Assembly (NCBI GenBank): GCA_029938985.1
Contig: JAOZTW010000354.1
Coordinates: forward strand, 1-5,798
Direction of reading: 5' to 3'
DNA from: Bacteroidales bacterium
GTDB taxonomy: Bacteria; Bacteroidota; Bacteroidia; Bacteroidales; JAOZQN01
Length of the DNA stretch: 5,798 nucleotides
Part shown: piece by piece, positions 1 through 5,798 of the stretch
How the letters are laid out: each line of letters begins with the position of its first letter
Position numbering within the stretch: position 1 is the stretch's first letter
Position numbers and translations under genes: made by a program
The notes under the pieces: generated by a model
What the model was told of the DNA's origin: nothing
Databases searched by the model: none
What the model saw: only the letters and a program-made list of their open reading frames with translations

Positions 1-64
1 TTTTACAAATCATTGATAATCATCACAAAATGAACACAAAAACTTTAGTTATATTCCTCATTTG

Positions 65-72
65 CAAAGATA
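65..72 (-). promoter_or_regulatory. Candidate leftward -7 promoter box
   Basis: Read on the minus strand this is TATCTTTG, an exact match to the Bacteroidota -7 consensus TAnnTTTG. It would drive a gene lying off the left edge. No clear TTTG/TTG -33 element sits about 20 nt upstream; that place is taken by the A9T8 tract at 84-100, which could act as an AT-rich upstream element. The assignment rests on the single box. Confidence 0.4.
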
Positions 73-116
73 ATTTTTTTAATAAAAAAAAATTTTTTTT
101 AAATTATTTGATTAAT

Positions 117-185
117 AATGGATTAAGTAGCTAACGGTATATAAACGTCTATTTTTTGCATTGTGGCAATAAATAAGCAACGTTG
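117..185 (+). repeat. Dispersed intergenic repeat, copy A
   Basis: This stretch aligns in the same orientation with 5711-5790 near the other end of the window. The best block is 124-149 against 5717-5742: 22 of 26 positions agree by eye, with the core TAAGTAGCT then TATATAAAC. Similarity continues through AATAAATAA, and after a 14-nt insertion in copy B through an AAGCnAnGTT block. AACGT (144-148) can pair with ACGTT (180-184), enclosing a small TTGC/GCAA hairpin (156-159 with 166-169). It is non-coding in all frames. The family and function are unknown; two copies in under 6 kb suggest a dispersed repeat that is probably present many times in the genome. Confidence 0.65.
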
Positions 186-384
186 AAAAGTCTTTTAGGA
201 TAAAACTCTTTCGATAATTAAGTCTTAATACACTACAATAAACCTAAAACTACCCCCCACTTTATTCAAGAATTTTAGAAAAAGAAGCAAAGATTTGACT
301 ATCGCAAAAACTCAATAATCAAGTTTTTTTTAAATTATTATTACTTAATATTTCTTTTTTACTTAACCTTTTTAATCTTTATTA

Positions 385-399
385 TTTGTAATTTACAAA
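385..399. promoter_or_regulatory. 15-bp dyad, possible operator
   Basis: Perfect 7-bp arms TTTGTAA and TTACAAA flank a single central T. The size and symmetry suit a dimeric regulator site, but it lies about 170 bp upstream of the nearest promoter box and AT-rich dyads arise easily by chance. No regulator is encoded nearby. Confidence 0.2.
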
Positions 400-557
400 A
401 TAGGAACAAAATAGACGAATCAATTAAAAATACGGAATCCTCTTAAAATCTGAAAGATATATAAAAAGTTATATTTTTCAATATTTTGTTTTCCAAATAT
501 TTTGTCCTAATTTATAAATTCAAACAACTTTTTTTAAACTCTAAACATTTTATTAAC

Positions 558-565
558 TATATTTG
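558..565 (+). promoter_or_regulatory. Promoter -7 box for the T9SS cargo gene
   Basis: TATATTTG matches the Bacteroidota -7 consensus TAnnTTTG and lies 33 nt before the ATG at 599, giving a leader of about 25 nt. The -33 region is only a T-run (529-535) without a clear TTG. No Shine-Dalgarno sequence precedes the ATG; the leader is A-rich, as is usual in this phylum. Confidence 0.5.
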
Positions 566-598
566 TATTTTTAATAATAATAATTAAAGCTAATAAAA

Positions 599-2188
599 AT
601 GAAAACAAAATTATTTTATTGCGTAATTGCAATATTGTTTACAAATCTAATATTTGCACAAACAAATGTAGATTTTCTTTGGAATAAATCAATTGGAGGC
701 AGTTTGGACGAACCACAGGGCGTAAATACTGATGCTAGGGCGAGTATAACGGTAACAAACACAAACGATGTTTATATGGTTACTAATACTATTTCAAATG
801 ATATTTGGGTTAATAATTCTTATGGCTCGCAAGACTGCTGGTTAGTAAAATTAAACTCAGCAGGAGACACACTTTGGACAAAAGTGTTTGGTGGTACAGA
901 CTATGATGCAGCAATGGGTTTAGTTGCATTAGAAGACGAAGGTTGTGTTGTTGTGGGTGCTACATATTCTAATGACTACGATTTTACAGAAAATCACGAT
1001 ACTGATGGTAATAGTACAGATGGTTTTGTCACAAGGTTTTCGGCAGATGGTGAAATAATGTGGTCGAAACTTTATGGAGGCACCTCAATTGGACTTGGAT
1101 TTGAGGAGTTATACAAAGTTATTATAAACTCGGTTGGTAATATATATGCAGTAGGAAAAACAAATTCTATTAATGGAGATTTTACTTTAGACTATGATAA
1201 ATTTTTGGTAGGTTGGGTTTTGGAAGTTAATATTGATGATGGTGAGATAATTGAATGTGAAAAGATAGCAGGAAAAAATCATTCAGAACTTAATGCAAAC
1301 ACAATAACTGACATAAAACAACTTGAAGATGAATCTGGTTATATCGCAATTGGAACTCAAGGATATCAGATACCTGATAATATTTGGCTTGTAAAAATTG
1401 ACAATAATGCAGATACCGTTTGGACTAAGGAATTTTCAGGTAGTTCGGCAGATAATTTTCCACGTGGGATAGCAGAAGACGAAGATGGTAATTATATTAT
1501 AGCAAGTTGGGTAACAGATGGTGGTGGTGATATTACAACCTCTTATGGCGAAAGTGAGATTTGGGTTTTTAAAACAAATGCAACGGGAGAAATAATTACA
1601 CAAAATACTTTTGGTGGCTCCGATATTGAAATGATGTACACATTAGCCGAAGACAACAAAGGAGGCTATCTTATATCTGGGACTTCAAGAAGTTCGGATA
1701 ATTATGCTCCAGGTGAAATATTGGGAGAAAATGATTTTTATCTAATAAATTTTGACAACAATCTTGACAGTATTTTTACATATAAAACAGGAGGCTCTGA
1801 AACTGATGCTCTTACAGGTGTAGCCGCTGCATTAGATGGTGAAACAATTTATTTAACAGGAAAAACAAAATCGAACGATTACAACACAACGGGAAACAAC
1901 GGAGGTGTGGATATATGGATTGCAAATATAGACCCAATAATTATACCTGTAAATATTGATAATGAGAATGTAAAGAACTTAAATTGCTATCCTAATCCTG
2001 CAACAAAATATATTTTGATTGAAAACAATATTGACGAAAAAATAGATATTATTGATATATTTGGAAAAATTGTTATTTCTAAAACAATTATTTCTAATAA
2101 AGAAATAATTAATATAGAACAACTTTCTTCCGGAATATATTTTATTAAAACAAAATCTGAAACCATAAAATTAGTGGTTAGTTATTAG
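599..2188 (+). CDS. T9SS-exported propeller-repeat protein
   Basis: A 529-residue exported protein of unknown specific function. Residues 1-20 form a signal peptide (charged KTK, then a hydrophobic core, cleavage likely after A20 before Q21, a common Bacteroidota pattern). Residues of about 24-446 hold seven imperfect repeats of 55-65 residues starting near W28, W93, W155, C220, W275, T335 and T394. Each has a pattern close to W-x-K-x-F/Y-GG, an acidic turn, a G-x-T strand, and a D-x-W-x-V-K strand leading into the next, consistent with a seven-bladed beta-propeller. Residues 460-529 are a type A T9SS sorting domain (YPNP at 464-467, SSGIYF at 510-515, ending KLVVSY), which predicts Sec export followed by T9SS translocation and probable cell-surface attachment or release. 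No enzymatic or adhesin domain is visible. The ATG start is supported by the signal peptide and upstream -7 box. The last five codons lie inside the downstream heptamer array. Fold and export route are confident; the ligand or role is unknown. Confidence 0.93.
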   Translation: MKTKLFYCVIAILFTNLIFAQTNVDFLWNKSIGGSLDEPQGVNTDARASITVTNTNDVYMVTNTISNDIWVNNSYGSQDCWLVKLNSAGDTLWTKVFGGTDYDAAMGLVALEDEGCVVVGATYSNDYDFTENHDTDGNSTDGFVTRFSADGEIMWSKLYGGTSIGLGFEELYKVIINSVGNIYAVGKTNSINGDFTLDYDKFLVGWVLEVNIDDGEIIECEKIAGKNHSELNANTITDIKQLEDESGYIAIGTQGYQIPDNIWLVKIDNNADTVWTKEFSGSSADNFPRGIAEDEDGNYIIASWVTDGGGDITTSYGESEIWVFKTNATGEIITQNTFGGSDIEMMYTLAEDNKGGYLISGTSRSSDNYAPGEILGENDFYLINFDNNLDSIFTYKTGGSETDALTGVAAALDGETIYLTGKTKSNDYNTTGNNGGVDIWIANIDPIIIPVNIDNENVKNLNCYPNPATKYILIENNIDEKIDIIDIFGKIVISKTIISNKEIINIEQLSSGIYFIKTKSETIKLVVSY

Positions 2189-2226
2189 TGGTTAGTGGTT
2201 AGTTATTAGTGGTTAGTGGTTAGTGG
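2171..2226 (+). repeat. Heptamer tandem array, 8 units
   Basis: Eight contiguous 7-bp units: TTAGTGG six times and TTAGTTA twice, in the order GG, TA, GG, GG, TA, GG, GG, GG (named by the last two bases). This gives a 21-bp higher-order period over the first six units. The array starts inside the upstream gene, encoding its final LVVSY and TAG stop, and runs straight into the inverted repeat. Because 7 is not a multiple of 3, the TAG of each unit falls in each forward frame once per 21 bp, and the TAA of the complementary CCACTAA does the same in reverse. It resembles short tandemly repeated heptamers known from other bacteria, and changes in copy number by slippage are likely. Confidence 0.9.
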
Positions 2227-2318
2227 GTTTACACCTTAAAATTAAACTATTTATAAAAATATAAAAATCAAGATTTTAAAAATAATTTAATTTTAAGGTG
2301 TAAACCCACTAACCACTA
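2214..2318. repeat. Long inverted repeat, possible bidirectional terminator
   Basis: The left arm 2214-2258 and right arm 2274-2318 pair with only two mismatches in 45 positions (2247 with 2285, 2253 with 2279), leaving a 15-nt loop. The first 39 pairs contain a single mismatch. Each arm carries about two heptamer units, then GTTTACACC and an A/T-rich inner part. It sits between two convergent genes, so an RNA hairpin could end transcription from both sides. However, it is longer than normal intrinsic terminators, and its right arm supplies the last codons of the leftward radical SAM gene. An inverted duplication or element end is therefore an equally good reading. Confidence 0.9.
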
Positions 2319-3321
2319 TTACTTCTGCTCCCTCGTTGTACGACAAATAGTTATGTCCATAAGATTGTGCCCCCAATCCTAAACCAAGATATGCAGTTCC
2401 TTCAATAACTCTTTTAGTAAGATATTCGCTTGTGCCGTAATCGTTTTTAATTCTACTAAAAGTATTTTTCCCAATGTTTGCAACAAAACCGTTATCATTT
2501 AGCAAGTTATAAGCAATTGAATATTGCAAATTAACTTTTGACAATTCTACATCTTTTGCCTGATATTCCAGTTTTGTGCCTTTGTATCTGTTGCGATATA
2601 GGCTAATGTATTCTGGTTGTAAATCTATTGCGAACAGTACAGTGCTTTTGAAATTAACTTCGCTCTGATGCAAAAAACCATACATAATATCTATATTAAG
2701 TCGTTTGTAACCAGCTTTTTTTATGTTTTCGGTTGCCGTTTTGTCTATTTTTATAGAACCTTTACGCTCAAAACTATCCAACAGTTTTTTATTTATGGTT
2801 TGTATTCCCATGCTGATTCTTTTGTAACCTAAATCATGAACCGATTTTAATTTTTCGTAATTATTTGCCGCAATTACTGGAGTTGTTTCTATGCTTAAAC
2901 CTTTATTGCTATCAAAATCAAATCTTTTAAACATCTTATTTGTAATTCGTTCTAAATTGTTTTCCAAAAGATAGAGTGGCGTACCTCCTCCCATATCGTA
3001 GCCTACAATATTTTTTTTATCAATAATATTTCCATAAAAATCAATTTCTTTTAAAAGCAAATCAACATATTCATTTTCTTTTAGTTTATCATCGTTAGAA
3101 ACAACCACATACTCACAAAATTTACATCTTTTTTCGCAAAAAGGAATATGAACATATAGAGTCATTTCCTTTACTTTCTTCCACGATTCGTTCAATAGAT
3201 TTTCTATTTTATCATTTTCCTTAACCCTATATTCTCTAAACGATGTAGGTTTTAATGGATAGGCAGTATTTGCATAATGGTGTAGCTCAAGCCCTTTGTA
3301 AAATATTTTTTCAAGTCTCAT
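2293..3321 (-). CDS. HemW/HemN-like radical SAM protein, C-terminally truncated
   Basis: A 342-residue radical SAM protein of the coproporphyrinogen oxidase-like (HemN/HemW) family. The iron-sulfur motif CxxxCxxC is at C62, C66 and C69, preceded by YVHIPF as in HemW. The SAM-binding GGGTP is at 111-115. Other family landmarks are IET near 144-146, RISMGIQT at 168-175, DIMYGF at 211-216 and LGLGLGAQSY at 312-321. Members usually continue for a further 70-100 residues with a HemN_C-type domain. Here only about 21 residues follow, and the last nine (ending SGFTP) come largely from the right arm of the inverted repeat. The C-terminal domain is therefore missing, and the gene is probably a remnant or of altered function. 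The core barrel and all cofactor motifs are intact, so some radical SAM activity cannot be excluded. Its ATG overlaps the stop of the upstream gene by 4 nt (ATGA), implying translational coupling. Related proteins include heme chaperones and tetrapyrrole-processing enzymes; the substrate here is not predictable. Confidence 0.85.
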   Translation of the reverse strand: MRLEKIFYKGLELHHYANTAYPLKPTSFREYRVKENDKIENLLNESWKKVKEMTLYVHIPFCEKRCKFCEYVVVSNDDKLKENEYVDLLLKEIDFYGNIIDKKNIVGYDMGGGTPLYLLENNLERITNKMFKRFDFDSNKGLSIETTPVIAANNYEKLKSVHDLGYKRISMGIQTINKKLLDSFERKGSIKIDKTATENIKKAGYKRLNIDIMYGFLHQSEVNFKSTVLFAIDLQPEYISLYRNRYKGTKLEYQAKDVELSKVNLQYSIAYNLLNDNGFVANIGKNTFSRIKNDYGTSEYLTKRVIEGTAYLGLGLGAQSYGHNYLSYNEGAEVIVVSGFTP

Positions 3322-4127
3322 AGCTTAGTGTTTTTTTTATAAATATATAATTGTTTGTTTTTTAATATAAACATAAAATTTTGTTCAACTGTTACGTTAT
3401 CGGCTTCCAAAATTGGTATATCCAGTTTTAAATTAGAGTTTTCTTTTTGATTGTAAATTATAAATTCATTGGCTGGTTTATAATAAAAAGAAATGTTGTT
3501 ATTTTTTAATTGTGCGTTTTGTGAAATTTTTATTGGAATAAAATTTTCTTGAAAAAGGAAATTATTTAATACAACTATTCCTGTGTCTGGGTAACTAATA
3601 TAGAGTTTATTATTATATTCTTTCAAAAAATTAGGTTCAAAATTTCCATTAAAATAATCACCTCTTGTACTATTTTTTTTCATTTTATTTGAGATATAAA
3701 AAAGTTCTGTTTCAATATTATCGTAAACATAAAAACCTCCGCTAACAGAATTACAAACAATTGAGGGCGAATATATTTCATAATCATCTAATATTATGCT
3801 ATTTATTATATTTAAACTATTATCTAAAAAAATAATTGAATTTGAATTTTGAAGGAAAAGCATTATTTTTAATGGGTTGCTAACATCAATATCAGTAATT
3901 AAAATTTTATTGGAGGTAGAAAAACTGTTTAACAAAACCCCTTTGCTATTATATTTTTTTAATTCATTATTATTAATTGCATAAATATTTGCATGTTTGT
4001 CGGTCTTAAAATTGTTTGCATCAATAAAAAAATCGTTTTCAAACAAAAACATTTGATTATCTTGCTGACAAACACTAATTTTGGTAACCAAAAATAATGT
4101 AATAAATATATAAATAAATATTTTCAT
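3318..4127 (-). CDS. Exported propeller-like protein, unknown function
   Basis: A 269-residue protein with an N-terminal signal peptide (MKIF, then a hydrophobic stretch to about residue 20, likely cut before Q21). The cysteine at position 20 follows ISV, a poor lipobox, so a secreted or periplasmic soluble protein is more likely than a lipoprotein. The rest is a run of beta-strand-rich segments with recurring patterns such as DKHANIYAI, SVSGGFYVYDN and NNKLYISY, typical of irregular propeller folds. No catalytic motif and no T9SS sorting tail are present, so it probably stays in the periplasm. From memory it resembles a conserved but uncharacterised Bacteroidota family of about 270 residues. 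It is the first gene of a leftward pair: its TGA overlaps the ATG of the radical SAM gene. The ATG start is supported by the signal peptide and a well-placed promoter (4150-4180). Confidence 0.88.
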   Translation of the reverse strand: MKIFIYIFITLFLVTKISVCQQDNQMFLFENDFFIDANNFKTDKHANIYAINNNELKKYNSKGVLLNSFSTSNKILITDIDVSNPLKIMLFLQNSNSIIFLDNSLNIINSIILDDYEIYSPSIVCNSVSGGFYVYDNIETELFYISNKMKKNSTRGDYFNGNFEPNFLKEYNNKLYISYPDTGIVVLNNFLFQENFIPIKISQNAQLKNNNISFYYKPANEFIIYNQKENSNLKLDIPILEADNVTVEQNFMFILKNKQLYIYKKNTKL

Positions 4128-4149
4128 AGTAAAAATTTTTATATAGAGC

Positions 4150-4180
4150 CAAAATTACAATAATTTAATTAATTTTGCAA
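4150..4180 (-). promoter_or_regulatory. Leftward promoter for the propeller/radical SAM pair
   Basis: Read on the minus strand, a TTG -33 element (4178-4180) is followed after 20 nt by TAATTTTG (4150-4157), an exact TAnnTTTG -7 box. Both elements and their spacing fit the Bacteroidota sigma factor. The predicted transcript would begin around 4143, leaving a leader of roughly 15 nt before the ATG at 4127. Confidence 0.6.
4170..4177 (+). promoter_or_regulatory. Candidate rightward -7 box for flippase
   Basis: TAATTTTG matches TAnnTTTG and is an exact inverted copy of the leftward -7 box at 4150-4157. It lies 47 nt before the TTG start. No TTG/TTTG -33 element is found at the expected distance (about 4147-4150 reads AGCC), so this is weaker than the opposing promoter. 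A third TAATTTTG at 4220-4227 overlaps the start codon itself. Confidence 0.35.
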
Positions 4181-4224
4181 CATAAATTTCTTATTTCTGT
4201 TACAAAAATAAAACCATAATAATT

Positions 4225-5667
4225 TTGAAAAAAAAGTTTTTCACAAATTTAATTTTTTTAATATCCTTAAATTTACTAATTAAACCTTTTTGGGTTTTTG
4301 GTATTGATAGGACTGTACAAAATGTTGTTGGCACAGCCGATTATGGTTTGTATTTTTCATTATTTAATTTTTCAATAATTTTAAATATAATTTTAGATTT
4401 TGGATTAACCAACTACAACAACCGAAACATAGCACAACACAAACAACTGCTAACAAAATATTTTTCAAATATTGTTGTTCTAAAATTCATATTATCTGTA
4501 TTGTATGCAATAATAACACTTTTCTTTGGTTTAATTTTTGGTTACTCGTGGTTTCAATTTTATATACTTTTTTTCCTAATACTTAATCAATTTTTATTAT
4601 CATTTATATTATATCTCCGTTCCAATATTTCTGGTTTACACTTATTTCGCACCGATAGTTTAATTTCTGTATTAGATCGTTTTTTGATGATACTTATTGT
4701 TAGTATTTTGTTATGGACAAATATTACTGGCGAAACAATTAAAATAGAGTGGTTTGTGTATTCACAAACAGTAGCATATTTAATAACCGCACTAATTGCT
4801 TTTGCGGTAGTTTTACCAAAAATTAAATATTTGAAATTAAAATTTGATAGAGCCTTACTAACCATCATATTAAAACAAACATTTCCTTTCGCATTATTAG
4901 TGTTTTTTATGTCGTTCTATAATCGTTTCGACAGTGTATTACTTGAACGTTTAGTTGATGATGGTAATCATCAAGTGGGAGTTTATGTACAGTCTTTTAG
5001 ATTGTTAGATGCAAGCTCACAATTTGCTTTGCTTTTTGCTGTGTTGTTGCTTCCTATTTTTTCTAAAATGATAAAAAAGCGAGAACCTATTAACGAACTA
5101 GTAAATTTTTCGTATCTACTAATCTTAATACCAGGGTTAATTCTTGTTATTGTATCAATATTTTTTAGAGTAGAAATTATGAATTTATTATATAACGAAC
5201 TTTTTGATGATTCGTATATAATATTTGCTTTATTAATATCGGCTTTTATTCCAATATCAACCACCTATATATTTGGAACTTTGTTAACCGCAAATGGGAG
5301 TTTAAAACAATTAAATATTATGGCTTTTGTAGGTGTGATATTAAATTTATCATTAAATTGTATTTTAATACCAATTTTTGAAGCCAAAGGTGCCGCAATA
5401 ACAAGTATTACAACTCAGCTATTTACCGCTATTGCACAATTTTTTATTGCAAAACATATTTTTAAATTAAAAATAATGTATAAACAAATATTTGCTCTTA
5501 TAGCTTTTATTGTAATATTTGTTTCTTCTGTCTATCTTATTCACTTATACATAGGTAATTGGAACTGGCTGATTGCCATGTTTATTTCTGTTTTCTGGGG
5601 ATTGTTATTAGGTTTTATACTCAAACTGTTGAATATAAAAACATTCTACCAAGTATTAAAAAGTTAG
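4225..5667 (+). CDS. Oligosaccharide flippase (Wzx/PST family)
   Basis: A 480-residue polytopic inner-membrane protein of the MOP superfamily (polysaccharide transporter branch). It probably moves lipid-linked sugar units for surface polysaccharide from the cytoplasmic to the periplasmic face. About 14 hydrophobic segments can be seen, near residues 8-27, 46-66, 82-106, 110-131, 148-166, 177-199, 214-233, 262-281, 294-314, 329-354, 364-385, 392-411, 420-441 and 447-469. Family-like features are the N-terminal GIDRTVQN (26-33) and YGLYFSLFNFS (40-50), FYNRFDSVLL in the middle (231-240), and NGSLKQ followed by IPIFEAKGAA (382-391). Length is full for the family. The start is TTG: the frame is open upstream only to a TAA at 4183-4185 and contains no ATG or GTG there, and starting with MKKKFFTN suits this family. 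It is divergent from the leftward pair. No glycosyltransferases are adjacent, so the substrate polysaccharide is unknown. Confidence 0.93.
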   Translation: MKKKFFTNLIFLISLNLLIKPFWVFGIDRTVQNVVGTADYGLYFSLFNFSIILNIILDFGLTNYNNRNIAQHKQLLTKYFSNIVVLKFILSVLYAIITLFFGLIFGYSWFQFYILFFLILNQFLLSFILYLRSNISGLHLFRTDSLISVLDRFLMILIVSILLWTNITGETIKIEWFVYSQTVAYLITALIAFAVVLPKIKYLKLKFDRALLTIILKQTFPFALLVFFMSFYNRFDSVLLERLVDDGNHQVGVYVQSFRLLDASSQFALLFAVLLLPIFSKMIKKREPINELVNFSYLLILIPGLILVIVSIFFRVEIMNLLYNELFDDSYIIFALLISAFIPISTTYIFGTLLTANGSLKQLNIMAFVGVILNLSLNCILIPIFEAKGAAITSITTQLFTAIAQFFIAKHIFKLKIMYKQIFALIAFIVIFVSSVYLIHLYIGNWNWLIAMFISVFWGLLLGFILKLLNIKTFYQVLKS

Positions 5668-5710
5668 AAACATAGCCTGTTTTATACTTATTTTGTCAAT
5701 TATTTATTTT

Positions 5711-5790
5711 AATGACTAAGTAGCTGACTATATATAAACATCAGTTTTAGGCATATTAAAATAAATAATTAACCAATTTAAGCGATGTTA
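5711..5790 (+). repeat. Dispersed intergenic repeat, copy B
   Basis: Second copy of the element at 117-185, same orientation, starting 44 nt after the flippase stop. It has a 1-nt deletion near the start and about 14 extra nt (around 5769-5780) before the final block. AACATC (5737-5742) pairs perfectly with GATGTT (5784-5789). Relative to copy A this stem has changed on both sides while keeping or gaining pairs. No ORF is present in the last 131 bp, and no clear terminator follows the flippase gene. Confidence 0.65.
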
Positions 5791-5798
5791 TTTTTATT

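Larger units (their letters stand above)
1..598. other. Gene-free AT-rich intergenic region
   Basis: No convincing coding frame was found on either strand: stops are dense and the composition is strongly AT-biased with A/T tracts. The region holds a leftward -7-like box (65-72), an A9T8 tract (84-100), repeat copy A (117-185), a weak hairpin followed by a T-run (arms 306-312 and 322-328), a 15-bp dyad (385-399), a direct pair of the 9-mer AATATTTTG (480-488 and 496-504) and the promoter of the following gene (about 558-565). Apart from these, 190-300 and 400-480 show nothing I can name. On the minus strand a frame beginning ATG at 13 is open to the left edge for only four codons, so a leftward gene may start here but cannot be supported. 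Confidence 0.75.

Noticed and set aside
1..23. Start of a leftward gene at the left edge
   Set aside because: The frame from ATG at 23 stops after six codons and the one from 13 has only four codons before the edge, too little to call.
117..185. Integron attC-like site (GCTAAC on the left, GTTGAAA on the right)
   Set aside because: The core motifs are imperfect, copy B lacks the AAC and GTTRRRY cores, and no integrase or cassette array is present.
306..328. Intrinsic terminator (AAAAACT / AGTTTTT followed by T-run)
   Set aside because: The stem is seven mostly A-T pairs, no gene ends upstream on that strand within the window, and the composition makes such stems common.
2171..2318. CRISPR array or transposon terminal repeats
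   Set aside because: The heptamers have no spacers, and the inverted repeat encloses only 15 nt with no transposase, so neither label fits.
4064..4127. Lipoprotein signal in the 269-residue protein
   Set aside because: The residues before the cysteine (ISV) do not fit a lipobox, where G, A or S is needed at -1, and cleavage before the QQ is more likely.
4587..4868. 93-codon open frame on the minus strand
   Set aside because: It lies wholly inside the flippase gene, shows no domain or signal peptide, and its content follows from the complement of hydrophobic codons.
4983..5264. Second 93-codon open frame on the minus strand
   Set aside because: Same reason: it is antisense to the flippase membrane segments and has no promoter or family resemblance.

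Overview
The window is AT-rich DNA from a member of the Bacteroidota, probably Flavobacteriia or Bacteroidales-like. Three things point there: a type IX secretion (T9SS) C-terminal sorting domain on the first protein, promoter boxes of the TAnnTTTG type with no Shine-Dalgarno sites, and a Wzx-like flippase of a type familiar from this phylum. No phage, transposase, CRISPR, rRNA or tRNA gene was seen.

Layout, left to right. Positions 1-598 hold no gene. They contain a leftward promoter-like box near the edge, one copy (A) of a dispersed intergenic repeat at 117-185, a short dyad at 385-399, and the promoter of the first gene. At 599-2188 (+) lies a secreted seven-bladed propeller-type T9SS cargo protein. 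Its last codons run into an array of eight heptamers (2171-2226), which leads into a 45-bp near-perfect inverted repeat (2214-2318). The right arm of that inverted repeat forms the 3' end of a leftward HemW/HemN-like radical SAM gene (2293-3321, -), which has lost its C-terminal domain. That gene overlaps by 4 nt an upstream leftward gene for an exported propeller-like protein of unknown function (3318-4127, -). A 97-bp divergent promoter region separates this pair from a polytopic oligosaccharide flippase with a TTG start (4225-5667, +). The final 131 bp carry a second copy (B) of the dispersed repeat, in the same orientation as copy A.

The flippase should move lipid-linked sugars across the inner membrane, and the T9SS cargo is exported and probably surface-attached, so both belong to cell-envelope biology. 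Nothing in the sequence ties the radical SAM protein to either. The most notable point is the convergent junction at about 2171-2318. There, heptamer repeats, a long inverted repeat and a truncated gene coincide, which suggests a past local rearrangement (or an assembly/amplification chimera). Second is the pair of flanking dispersed repeats, in which a short stem shows apparent compensatory changes. I found no convincing evidence of a wholly new multi-gene system.
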